A stretch of 64,000 nt of DNA from Dichetophora obliterata (taxonomy: Eukaryota > Arthropoda > Insecta > Diptera > Sciomyzidae), in assembly GCA_963920525.1 (NCBI GenBank), contig OY986438.1, forward strand, positions 194,213,962 to 194,277,961. The letters are read 5' to 3'. Below, one piece after another: positions 33,901-43,686 of the stretch. The position numbers and the translations under genes were made by a program. Position 1 is the stretch's first letter. Each line of letters starts with the position of its first letter. The notes under the pieces are model-generated. The model saw nothing but the letters and a program-made list of their open reading frames with translations. It made no database searches and was not told the origin of the DNA.

Positions 33901-36900
33901 AAAAAAAAAAAGATTTTTTAAAAGTGCAAACCCTTCCCTAATAAAAGTCATAGCAAATGATAAAGAGACTGGAAATTGAAATTGTTGGCTTATGAATGGA
34001 AAGTATGTTTCCGACGGTGTAAGTTTAATTTTCGGTATGATAATTCGAGAACGGGTTAAAACCTTTCAGTCGAGAGAATTGTTTTTTAAATGAATAATCT
34101 GCAGTTGGGTTCCATTTAATTAGCCCTTTTGCTGTGTTTAGATTCCCCATAAGTTTGTGTCGCGGAAGATCACTTACTTCAATGCTGTTTTAATGTGTGC
34201 GTCCACTTCAAACGATTGTGTCAACGCTTTCATTCACAACTTCTGGAGTTCAAGTACTAATAAATTGATTTTAGAGTATTCTTCGTTTGTTGCAAGAATT
34301 GCCTTTTCTTTTAGGTCACCACCGTTAATGCTGTTTTGTAAATCATTATTAATGAAATAAATTGGCTATCCTTGAATTTAAAGACGATGGTCAAGAATTG
34401 ATTGCCCGGTACTATCCTTAGGTAGCGTGTGACCATAATGCATGACAATGTTATATTGTCACAGCGCGTCCTGAATAAGGGTTTTCCTGTCCTGAGTAAG
34501 TGTTTGTTTAAATTCACCAAAAAATAAAATTTTTACTTAAAAAAAAATCGACGGTATTCTTCTATACTGGTAATATGCTGAAACAAGCGATCTATAACTG
34601 TCATTGCTTCTGCAGGAACCATATTTGCTTCATCAATGAGTATAAGTTGAGCACTGTCAAGTAATCTTCCATGCGCAGCATTAGGATGTTAGCGCCTGAT
34701 ACAGCTGTTTCAAGAAGTGGCATAGGAAGTTTGAATTGGTTGTGCAAAGTACGCCCTCCTCGACTAAGCTTGTTGCCAGTAAAAGATTCTGGAATAGCGA
34801 TTTTGCTATTTCGATATTGAATATATCAATGCATAGTTTTAGTAGTCACATTGTAATAGATTATATGTCAGTATAACAGTTTCTTACATATTCTTTGGCA
34901 TGTGCTGAAAGGGTATTGTCCCTATAGAAGAAATATTTTAGCTTTTTTAAAAAAACGGGCAATATAAAGAAAATCATATAGCATATCTCCTGAGCAAGAA
35001 ATTTCGTTTGATACCCTTTTTTATGAAAACCCCCATCGTTAAAACGCCAAAATCAAACATACCTAGATTTTATTTTAAGCTATTGAATAGAGATATTCAA
35101 CTGATCAAAATTGAAATGAAATTAATTTTGGCCTTTTTGCAATATACGCGGTATTGCACGCGCAATGACGCTATAATATACAGGAGTAAGAATATTTCTT
35201 GATTTCCAGTTGAAAAATGCTTGAACAAAAATGTTTCATTACCAGTTTCGTTATCAATTTCTTATTAATAATTTTGTGTAAGTTTTTAAAAATTAAAAGA
35301 TTTTCCGACCAACAGTTTAAAAATCTTTTTTTCAACTGTAAGAAATCATTCCAGTATCACTTTAATATTGAATATATCAATTCATAGCTTGAAATTATAA
35401 AAGATTATTCATCAGTAAAATATTTTCATAGCTATTAGCCGCTAGGTGGCGCTAAATACCTGACATATTTTTAGGCATATGCTGAAATTAAGAAGAGAAA
35501 AAGCAACATACAAATTATATGCAAACTTTAACTCGCTGTAACTTAAAAATATAAATTTTTGCCAAAATAAATAAATAAAACACACCTTGTGGTTTTTTTT
35601 AATTAGGACAGTATTACTTTTTCTTAACATATTTCTTTGTACACTGCCTACTATTTTATTCAATAAAAATTTTTAATTTTAAAAAAGAGTGGGCTCGACT
35701 TAGTGCCACATAGAGGAACTTCGGTTATTATGGTTTAGGAGGATAATGTGGTATAGGCTAATATCTCCGGTTCCGCGAAACTTATTTTGACGCAATCTTG
35801 CTTAAATTCGTGTAAGCTCATAAAACAGAGAATAGAGTTAAAGGAAATCAACAAAACCAAACACGTTTTCGATCAGTTGAACGAAACATGTGAATGCGTT
35901 TGGTTGACTTTTTTTTGTTCCAAAGTCAGTGAAGTTTTTTAAGGAAAACAACGAGTTATCTATTATTGTTTACGTTTTGCATTTAAGGCAAGTGTAGAGG
36001 TTTGGTCAGTTAGCGATACATTTTGTTAGTTATCAATACCATTCAATTTAAGAGTTTTTATACCTGGTCAAATCAAATTGGCTTTTGTGGTATACATCTT
36101 GGCGGCTAATGTGGTGTTTTGATCTAATATCTGGTGGCGGTTGATCTAATAACATTTTTCTTACTAATACTTTTTAACTTGCGCATTTGTAAAACATTTT
36201 ATTTTACATTGCAGCGATACCTAAAAATGTAATGAGTTTTTTAAGGAACTTTTTTGTTGGCATTCTCTTTTCTCTTGCCTTTTTCTTATTCATTGAGTTA
36301 TAATCGTTTCCTTTTGTGTAACTTGAAATATTAAATTCTAATAAATTTATTAATTAAAAAACTCTCAATATATAAGTTCAAATTTTTTTCTTAAATATTT
36401 TTCAAATTCAATTCACTCAAAGACAAAGAGTGAATGTCTTTGAGTGAATTATACTATTCTATACTATTATTTTACTATTTTATTCTATACTATTTTGTTA
36501 CCAATACTTCAAGTATCAAAACAAATAACATTTGACTAAGAACCGACTCCTAGTTTTTTCACAATTCGCAGAATAAAAATACCTATACCACAATAACCGA
36601 AGTTCCTCTATAATTGACCGTGAATAAAAACTGCATTCGTTAGATATTCACCATTTTTTTTTTCAATGACTGCCGCTGACTCTTAATAGTAGTCATGGCA
36701 AATGACAAAGAGACCAAAAAAGATGGTGACCTAACAGATATATTAATTCTACTAAAAACCATTCCGTCTCAGATGGGAAAGAACCCGATCTGGAAGATGC
36801 AACCTTTCTATCTAGAGAAAGGATCTTGATCGACTAAGGTCCAGAGCTTAAATAACTTAAATTTTACTTAAAATAACTTAAAAGTTAAATTAAATAATAT

Positions 36901-38908
36901 TTTTGTTAAAATATGCACAATTAATCTTTTTTTAACATAAGTAACTACATATTTTAAAATATTTTGTAATATTTGTTTTGCTGGCCAAATATTCGCTCAA
37001 TCGTATTTTATATATTGAACTAAAAATTAAACAGAAATAACACAGCATCTTTAATATTTCTTTGATTTAAAAGTATTTTTAATACATTTTTGCTGACGTG
37101 AACTAAACTTTTACAACAACCCCCTACCGTCCCAGACAACCAACAAAATAGAAGAAATTTTCTCTAATAGAAAAAATAAGTTAAATTATCCTTTAATAAC
37201 TTATTTACCTTAATCGGTGAAAAACACTACTCAGAAATATTGGACTTGCTTTGAAGTATTGATTTTTATATGAAACCGTTATTAGTTTAAGATACAAAGC
37301 TAACATAGACTTAAAAATGAAAAATAGTAAAATTTCAAATAATAAAAAGTATATTATATATATTATAATATTGAATTTAGTGAGTGACATTATTGCATTT
37401 AAAATATTTTCGTTAAGATTTTAAAAAATTCAAACAACAATGCGGTCTAGATGCGATTTATCCTTTTTATTATTGATTTTATATGCAACTATTTAAAATA
37501 AATTTATTATTAATTTATAAAAAATATTAAAATTGCCGACTTCATGCTCTACTTAAAATTCATGCTCTGCATCCCACAAATAGCATGTGGAGATTATTAT
37601 TGGACCGGTAGAGGGTTAATAAAAACACTTATTTCTGTTATATAAACGCTCAAAGTAAGATCTTGACTTAACTAATAGTAATAATAATACAGAACTAATT
37701 TCATATAGGAATATTTTAGAAACATAAGAGAGATAGCAAAAGGAAAAAAAAAGATGAGGAAAAATAAGAGAAATAAAAAGAATTGCTCTGAAACTGTGGG
37801 CGAAAAATTTTTTTAATTTTTTTTTTGTGTTTAGCATTCAGAACAATTCAGATAAATGTGAAGGCACAACACAAAAGTGTATTGAAAAATTTTAATATTA
37901 AAATAATTTAAAATTGAACTGTCGATAAAATAGCAACGTTTACAAACAATAACTAAATTATATATTAATTTACTATTAGAAATGGTGAGCAAATGAAAAC
38001 AACATACCTGCATGCGAGGTGGTCCTTGATTAGGTCCGACCGGTGGTCCCGGTTGCATATGTTGTGGTCTAAATTGCCCTGGTGCCATATTAGGATTCAT
38101 CATACGTGGTGGATGACCTGGTGGCATTCCCTGTTGCCCTGGATGACCAGGTGGCATAGCACCACCTACACCCATATTAGGTGGTGCCGGACCACGTGGT
38201 GGTCCATTCTGCTGTTGCGGCGGTACCGGACGAGTTTTTTGCAAGCTTTCGAATTGATTTAACGCTTGCTTAGTTGGATAAGTCACAACGGGTGCCTGAC
38301 CATGCATTTCCTTTTTGGGTAAACGCTCAAGCACAAGACGAAGACTTGCCTCTGAACCCAGAGAAATAACGCTAAAACCTTTTGACTGTCCATTCGACCG
38401 ATTCTCAAAGAATTTTACTTCTTGAAAATCGTTTACACCAATTTCACGCATAACATTTGACATATCCTGATCGGTTGTCCACTTTATATATATAAAAAAA
38501 TAATTCAACAAAACATAGTATTGCAATTTACACTGCTTACCCATGTCAGATTACCAACATAGAGTTGATAACGTCGGCCCATATGGTTTGGAGCCAAGCT
38601 ACCACCTTGATGGTATATTCCATTCGAAGCTCCACCAGATCCATCTGCTCCAGGTACGCCTGATGCGCCCTCTCCACTAGCAGCACCGCTACCACCAGTA
38701 GTTCCCGTGGCAGCCGATTCATTGGGGCCACCTATATCGTCATACAAATCAACACCCTCCCCCGCAAAATCATCCTGCATATTCTTTTTTTTTTTTAATC
38801 CAAAATAATCCCTTAACTATCAAATAACATTCTACCCACCTGATTTTGTGCATTGAAATCTTTGTCCAAATCTTCAGCGTATAGATCGAGTACCACGCCG
38901 TCAGCCAT
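30938..38908 (-). CDS. Cpsf6: Cleavage and polyadenylation specificity factor subunit 6 (CPSF6/CFIm68)
   Basis: Nuclear subunit of cleavage factor Im, which works with CPSF5 (NUDT21) to bind UGUA sites and choose poly(A) sites. Eight coding exons join with consensus splice sites: 38908-38840, 38774-38541, 38481-38008, 33122-32970, 32214-31712, 31639-31352, 31280-31215 and 31157-30938. The sum is 2007 bases, giving 668 residues with no internal stop. Domains: acidic N-terminus ([14 protein letters not shown], then [10 protein letters not shown]); RRM at about residues 92-170 with RNP2 LYVGNLTW and RNP1 SKGFSVIS; Pro/Gly/Met-rich centre (about 175-480); the conserved block [20 protein letters not shown] and [10 protein letters not shown]; and an Arg/Ser and RD/RE-rich C-terminus that binds nuclear import and splicing factors. 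The 4.9 kb third intron is swollen by transposons. The exon 4 acceptor could shift slightly; the rest is firm. Confidence 0.95.
32410..32630. mobile_element. MITE in a CPSF6 intron (221 bp)
   Basis: The ends cagtccgattctgataaatt and its imperfect reverse (ttcagaatcgggctg) are flanked by ata at 32407-32409 and 32631-32633. tcccgggaaatcgg and ccgattccccggga pair next. It lies in the intron between coding exons 4 and 5. Confidence 0.75.
33900..34850 (-). pseudogene. Helitron helicase relic 1 (in CPSF6 intron 3)
   Basis: The minus strand shows a PIF1-like helicase of a Helitron, broken by frameshifts and stops. In order from 34790 downward: [18 protein letters not shown], then the Walker B region [20 protein letters not shown], a GEFKQTL motif (normally GDFRQ), and [14 protein letters not shown]. 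These are followed by [29 protein letters not shown] and a degraded end at about 33910. The order and spacing are those of the Helitron helicase C-terminal half. The replication initiator (Rep) domain and both ends are not seen. It has the same orientation as CPSF6 transcription. Confidence 0.8.
35440..36840 (-). pseudogene. Helitron helicase relic 2, split by a MITE
   Basis: Minus-strand helicase C-terminus. From 36770 downward it reads [18 protein letters not shown] (motif VI), then [13 protein letters not shown] to about 36611. It is interrupted by 35713-36608, and resumes [12 protein letters not shown] from about 35710. Taking out the insert plus one ta joins GQL to YVALSR in frame, exactly as in Helitron proteins. 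Motif VI is also present in relic 1, so these are two separate insertions and not one split copy. Confidence 0.8.
35713..36608. mobile_element. TIR element inserted in Helitron relic 2
   Basis: The inverted ends gaggaacttcggttattatgg (35713) and acaataaccgaagttcctc (ends 36608) are flanked by ta on each side (35711-35712 and 36609-36610). The 896 bp interior is AT-rich with no recognisable transposase. A ta duplication suggests mobilisation by a Tc1/mariner-type transposase. It is the most precisely dated layer in the CPSF6 intron because the interrupted protein is readable. Confidence 0.85.
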
Positions 38909-39870
38909 TTTTCATTCCCACTTTGGGTGCACCGCTTGACGCTTCAAACCTCACTCGCACTCGGTCGATAGATAGAAAAAATCGAGGGTAATTAAAAAAA
39001 ATGCCAATTTGCTTAACCGGTGCGTGATTTTTCACGATTTTTTTAACCTAATTTTCTCACTTTCTCGCAACACTTTTATACATTTCCATATAAAAAAAAG
39101 TCTACTTTAATCTTTATGCTGTTGATATTCATAAAATAAATATGAATTGTGTCGATTATTTTGTGCAAAAACACAATTTGAAAATCTTGAAATTCACTGA
39201 AGAAAATTTTCATTCACCATCACCGAAGGAGCGAACACGAAACGAACGAGTTCAATTTAAGTAGTGATGTAATGAATCTCGTAAATTTACTAGTTAATTT
39301 TAAATCGCTTATACGGGACAATGTCGAGTTGGCATCACGTGTCGTACTACATGAGTAATCATTTAATAGCATCTTTACACATGTTCTCCACTTACTATAT
39401 TTGATTGCATGCGAACTGTCAAATGGAATATCATGATTTTCAAGTGTAGACCAGACCACTCATATCCTGAAATTGTTCATATCATGGAATTTACCTCTTG
39501 AAATATTTCTTGATATATATTTCATGAGACGAGCTGCGACTTTTCAGTAAAATATGCAAGTGTGTGAATTTTTAAGAACTTTTCAAGCAAAAAATATTGC
39601 AAAGCCATTTAAAAATGGCGAATGGGCGAAATTATTAATTAAATAAACTTTTTTAAACAATTCCAAAATGAAATTTCATGAAATGAAGCGCCCTCCAAAA
39701 TATTATAGCATGAAATCTGGATATCATGAAATTCAATTTGACAGTTCGCATGCAATAAAATATTGTAAGTGTAGAAAATTAGGGGTTTCACAAGCTGTCG
39801 TATTGTTGTATTGTCGTATTTTTCACAACAGTTGAATCTTTTATACATTGGGCAAGACTTTTTTTTATTT
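38909..39870. other. CPSF6 5' flank; inverted copies of catgaaat-type DNA
   Basis: The bases just above 38908 should hold the CPSF6 5' UTR and promoter; no TATA box was chosen. Bases 39395-39460 (attgcatgcgaactgtcaaa) are mirrored by 39735-39760 (tttgacagttcgcatgcaat), an inverted repeat of about 20 bp. It marks a small palindromic element of about 370 bp. Confidence 0.55.
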
Positions 39871-42035
39871 ATTGATTAATATATGCATATTCATATATAC
39901 AAAATTTACAATCTAATATTCAAGTTTATACATATATACAGTTAAAGTTAATTAAACATAATTAAAAGTATTTACAGATTAGTTGAGTAATTTTGTGATA
40001 TTTATTTGATATGCTCCATTGCCTGAAGGCTTCTCAAGCAGCTTACTCATCTGGCATTAGCCACTAATTAGCATTGTTCAATTACAATCAGCAATAAATT
40101 AATAATTTTAAACGTTACAATTAATAACTTTCTAAACTATTAAACTCCGTTAGTTAGCAAATGATGTTTTAGTCCTGTCTTGAACTGTCCAAGGGACATA
40201 AGATTTCTAAGTTCCAGTGGCAGATTGTTGTATTCAGTTGGACCCGCATAGAGGTATCGCTGTTTGGTAAGCTCTAGTCTGTATCTCGCACGACAAGGTT
40301 ATTAGCGCTTCTTGTATTAAGCCCATCCGTCGTCACGGGTAACTGGGTGGTGTTGTAACTCAAATTCCTTTTGTTTTTGTACACATGTAGCAGTAAATGC
40401 AGTAAATGATATTTGTAGAGCTTGTTTAGTGGAAGGACATTCCTGAACTCCCTTGAGTATAGGAGAGGACTGGGGTATCGTGGTTGTAGCCCAAAGACAG
40501 ACTTAATACATTTATTTTGCATTGTCTGCAATTTTTTTGCTCCACTGTCTGCTTGTATGCCCAACACATGGTCATATATGAAAGGTGCGAATGGATCAGT
40601 GATGCGTAAATTGTAAATTTTATTTCAGTTGACAGTTTATTTTTTAATTTATATAAAACTCCAAGGCCATACGAAATTTTCTTCTACAGCTCTCTTATGT
40701 GTTGGTTCCAGAAATTTTATGTGCTCCTGCTCCACTACTTCCGTATCGTTAACTTAATAATAAACTGGCCATTTCAGCCCTTGGAAGGACTTTGACCTAG
40801 CTTCTATTGATCAATTGTGTTGTGCTTGTTATTAAATGTTTCATCAAAAATTACCGAGAACTGGACCTACGTGTTTTATCCCGACTCCGAACGGCTTATG
40901 TTCTCAAGAAGCTTTACATGGGAATTTTTACTCTCTGAGGTTTGCCATTGTCTGCAGGGAGGTGACGACCGGACAGAAATATTAATTCAGTTGAAAAAAC
41001 TTTCTGTCTGAGCTGGAATTGAACCCGGGCTACGGCGGTTCTTTAACTTAGGGGCCACGCACTCTACCCACTAGGTTACGGTCGCCACATCCTTAACTAG
41101 AAACTTAAATTTGTCCGCTTCGTTGTGTTGCGGTGAGATAATTGAGAATTTGGTTTTTGAGTTATTTATTGCTGATTTGTTAAAACGGAAAAATTCTTTC
41201 AGTATGGAAATATCAAATTCCAAATGAGCTCTTAAGATTATTCTTGAAACGATGGGATCCGCAAACGAAAAAAGTTTACCATATAACGTTAAGTTTCGCA
41301 AATCATTAATAAAGATTAGAAATAGCAGCGGGCCTAATACAGGCCCTTGCGGTACACGACAAGTCACTCTCTGTGGACTACTTTTTGTTGTGCCATTAAA
41401 AAGAATTTTCCATCTGTCTTTCAAGTAGCTGCGCATGAGTAGAGTTTCTGCTGCATCAAACCCCGCGTATTCCCTTCAAACGCTTTTTGCAAGTCGATGA
41501 ATAGGCCTCCTCCCACTTCCAAATTAGCACAAATATCATCCAGCGCCTATGCTACCGCCGATTGTGTATTTGACCCTCTCCGAAACCCATACTGGCGATC
41601 AAACAAGAAGTCCAATTCTTCAAGGTGATTTATTATTTGCTCCTTCAAAAGCTTCCCAATAATGTTGTTTAAAACCGGCAAAATAGCTATTGGTCGGAAG
41701 TTATGGGCTTGTAATCTGTTATCTCCTTTTAAAATAGGTACAAGCTTCTGAAGCTTCAATTTATAAGTACCGGTAGAAATAATCTTGGCAAAAAGATGCT
41801 TGAGAACATTAGCCACAGCCAACGCTGAATTCTTTACTATGGTGGGTGGTATGTCATCGACGCCAATAGCTTTGTGAGCTTTCAAAGTATCAATTAGGTG
41901 TAGTATATCCTCAACTATAACGAGAGTTTCTGCCAGGGTGGTTGGAGTGTTCTGAAAGAGTTAACATCGTTCAGGTTAAAACTTAAAAATTCTTCATTCT
42001 CAGAGGGCAGCATTTTTTGGCAAGGGAAAAAACAC
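39870..42035 (-). pseudogene. LINE family B, second copy (reverse transcriptase and C-terminus)
   Basis: 5'-truncated minus-strand LINE. From 41885 downward: AIGVDDIPPTIVKNS, NFRPIAILPVLNNIIGKLL and QYGFRRGSNTQSAVA, then a frameshift. Next (41436-41071) are GPVLGPLLFLIFINDLRNLT, FADPIVSRIILRA and FSIISPQHNEADKFKF. The catalytic FADD reads FADP because a few codons are deleted (compare FADDIALFYPSISR at 7897-7935), so the copy is inactive. A SINE interrupts it at 40755-41088. The C-terminus (40750 to 40150) includes KLQTMQNKCIKSVFGLQPRY and LYAGPTEYNNLPLELRN. It is the same family as 6375-8044 plus 14431-15100. Confidence 0.85.
40755..41088 (-). mobile_element. tRNA-derived SINE inserted in LINE B copy 2
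   Basis: On the minus strand the head at 41088 reads like a tRNA: an A-box-like taacctagtgggtagag and a B-box-like ggttcaattcc about 40 bp on, i.e. an internal RNA polymerase III promoter. A body of about 230 bp follows (with gcagacaatggcaaacctc and ccgttcggagtcgg) and a short ttattatta tail. It is flanked by agttaaggat (41098-41089) and agttaacgat (40754-40745), a 10 bp target-site duplication with one mismatch. The interrupted LINE protein reads on both sides. I recall this body sequence from tephritid flies, unverified. Confidence 0.85.
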
Positions 42036-42830
42036 CATTAATAATAAGGTCCGTTCAATCGCTCACCAAAGCGTTTGACCACGAAAGCGTTTCATTTTGT
42101 CTTGAACACCGAAGTTATTACATCACGATGACGGAAAATTTTTAGTAGCACTTGTTATTAAAATCGTATTGGAAGAAGAAATTATTTTAGAAATTATTTG
42201 CCATTGTTACTTATTATTATTATTATTATCTTATTTTTTCTTGCGCTCCTTCTTTTTCCGCGATGTGCTCAGGTTGAAAACTTTTTTGAACTGACAAAAT
42301 CGTTCTACACAATTTTACAAGTGTTCACATTGGTCATTTTGAGAGCGCGCCCACTTTCGCTTAAAAAATGAGCGAAATTAACAGCCTTGCAATAGAGAAT
42401 ACAGAAACGTGTAGCTACAGAGTCAGTATGTATTACTACTACACAGGTTTGTGCATGCGTTGAACTTTGAAAATTCTATTTATTTCTTAAATATCATAAT
42501 TAATTCGAATTATTTATATTATGCATTATATTTTTTCATACTAAAAGTATATTTTGCTTACTAAAATTTAATTTATAAATTACTTTTTAAGTATACATAT
42601 ATATGCTCCCTACAGGAAAGAGAAATGTTTAACCAACATAAAAAAGAACAAGAACAACACAGTCGTCACTAAAAATAACAAACGAAAAATTATTATACAA
42701 AACAAATTTATTTTTTGAATAATTTTTATTTATAAGATGAAATGCTTTAAAAAAAATATATGTGAAAAACCAGAGTTTTTCCCAATTACTGTAAAAAGGA
42801 ATTATTTTTTTTTTATTTATTAATTCACTT
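42036..42830. other. No gene seen
   Basis: AT-rich, with an att microsatellite at about 42210-42230. Confidence 0.5.
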
Positions 42831-42834
42831 CTAT

Positions 42835-43375
42835 GGACAATGATACTTACAGACTAAGCAAACTTAAATAATAATTAAAGAACTTAGTACTATTTAACAA
42901 AAAAGTAATGGTATTTTTAAAAACATATTTCGGCATAGATAAATCAAGCATTTTAGTATTATACATACTGTTTAAAACTATAAGAACTCTATTTATTAGT
43001 TAATAGTTAATTCATTATAGTTAATTCTATGACAGTTAATGTGAAAATTAAAATTTTTGAGCGATCTTTGAGGAACATTAAGCGATAGCAATTCAAGCAA
43101 GTATTCGCAGATAATATTACCATTAATTAAATCGTAAGTTAACATAGTGCTATGTACAAGTTTTTTTCCTCAAGAGAGGATAGACCAATGAGCAAACGAC
43201 ACGTCCTACATGAAGAAAGTGGTTCGGAAAAATTAAATGATCGTAAAGCGTACTTCATAAACCTTTTTTGAACTTTTTCCAATCTATTAACATGTACAGA
43301 GTAAAATAGACTCCAGATGAAAGAAGCGTATTCCAGACTTGATCTAAATAGGGACACAAAGACTTCGTCATTCTA
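42835..43375 (-). pseudogene. LINE 3' fragment (reverse transcriptase C-terminus)
   Basis: The minus strand reads SLFRSSLEYASFIWSLFYSV, then RLEKVQKRFMKYALRSF (43357-43139). After a frameshift come LINGNIICEYLLELLSLNVP and QRSLKNFNFHI. This is the standard C-terminal region of Jockey/CR1-like LINEs, similar to but not the same as LINE C (RFALRYLNF, SLENRRN). The copia-type element next to it (43403 on) may have inserted into it, but the other flank was not found. Confidence 0.75.
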
Positions 43376-43402
43376 CATCTATACTTACGATACTATCGAA
43401 AC

Positions 43403-43686
43403 TGTGTATTTTTTTCTTGCTAAACGTTTCTAAATGAGTTCCTGATGCCCTATTCTCTAACTGTAAGTTTTAAAGTGTTAGTGATAGTAAAAGTAAAAAA
43501 CAGAAAAAGTAGACACAAAATTACTTTAATTATACTGGTAAATGTGATATTTTGTGATTCGGTGATTGAATGAAAATTTATTTTCAGAAAACTCAAAAAA
43601 CGAAATATACAAAGATGTCGATATCTAGATATATAAACAAATTTAAAGTAGAAAGAGTTACAGTATATTAAATCTTATCTTCAACA
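43403..43686 (-). mobile_element. 3' LTR of a Ty1/copia element (probable)
   Basis: On the minus strand a polypurine tract tctagtgggggt overlaps the end of pol and is followed by tgttgaagat, a copia-like LTR start. A possible LTR end aatacaca lies at 43403, giving about 284 bp. The second LTR is absent from the window, so the end is not proven. Confidence 0.65.

Noticed and set aside
33900..36840. Possible host PIF1-type DNA helicase gene
   Set aside because: Motif style ([20 protein letters not shown]) is that of Helitrons; both copies are frameshifted and lie in a CPSF6 intron.
37993..38262. Plus-strand open frame over CPSF6 exon 3
   Set aside because: Antisense shadow of the RRM and Pro-rich exon; the translation is Trp/His-rich and unlike any protein.
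41020..41088. A true tRNA gene
   Set aside because: The head has A and B boxes, but the acceptor and anticodon stems do not fold convincingly and a SINE body follows; the duplication flanks the whole 334 bp unit.
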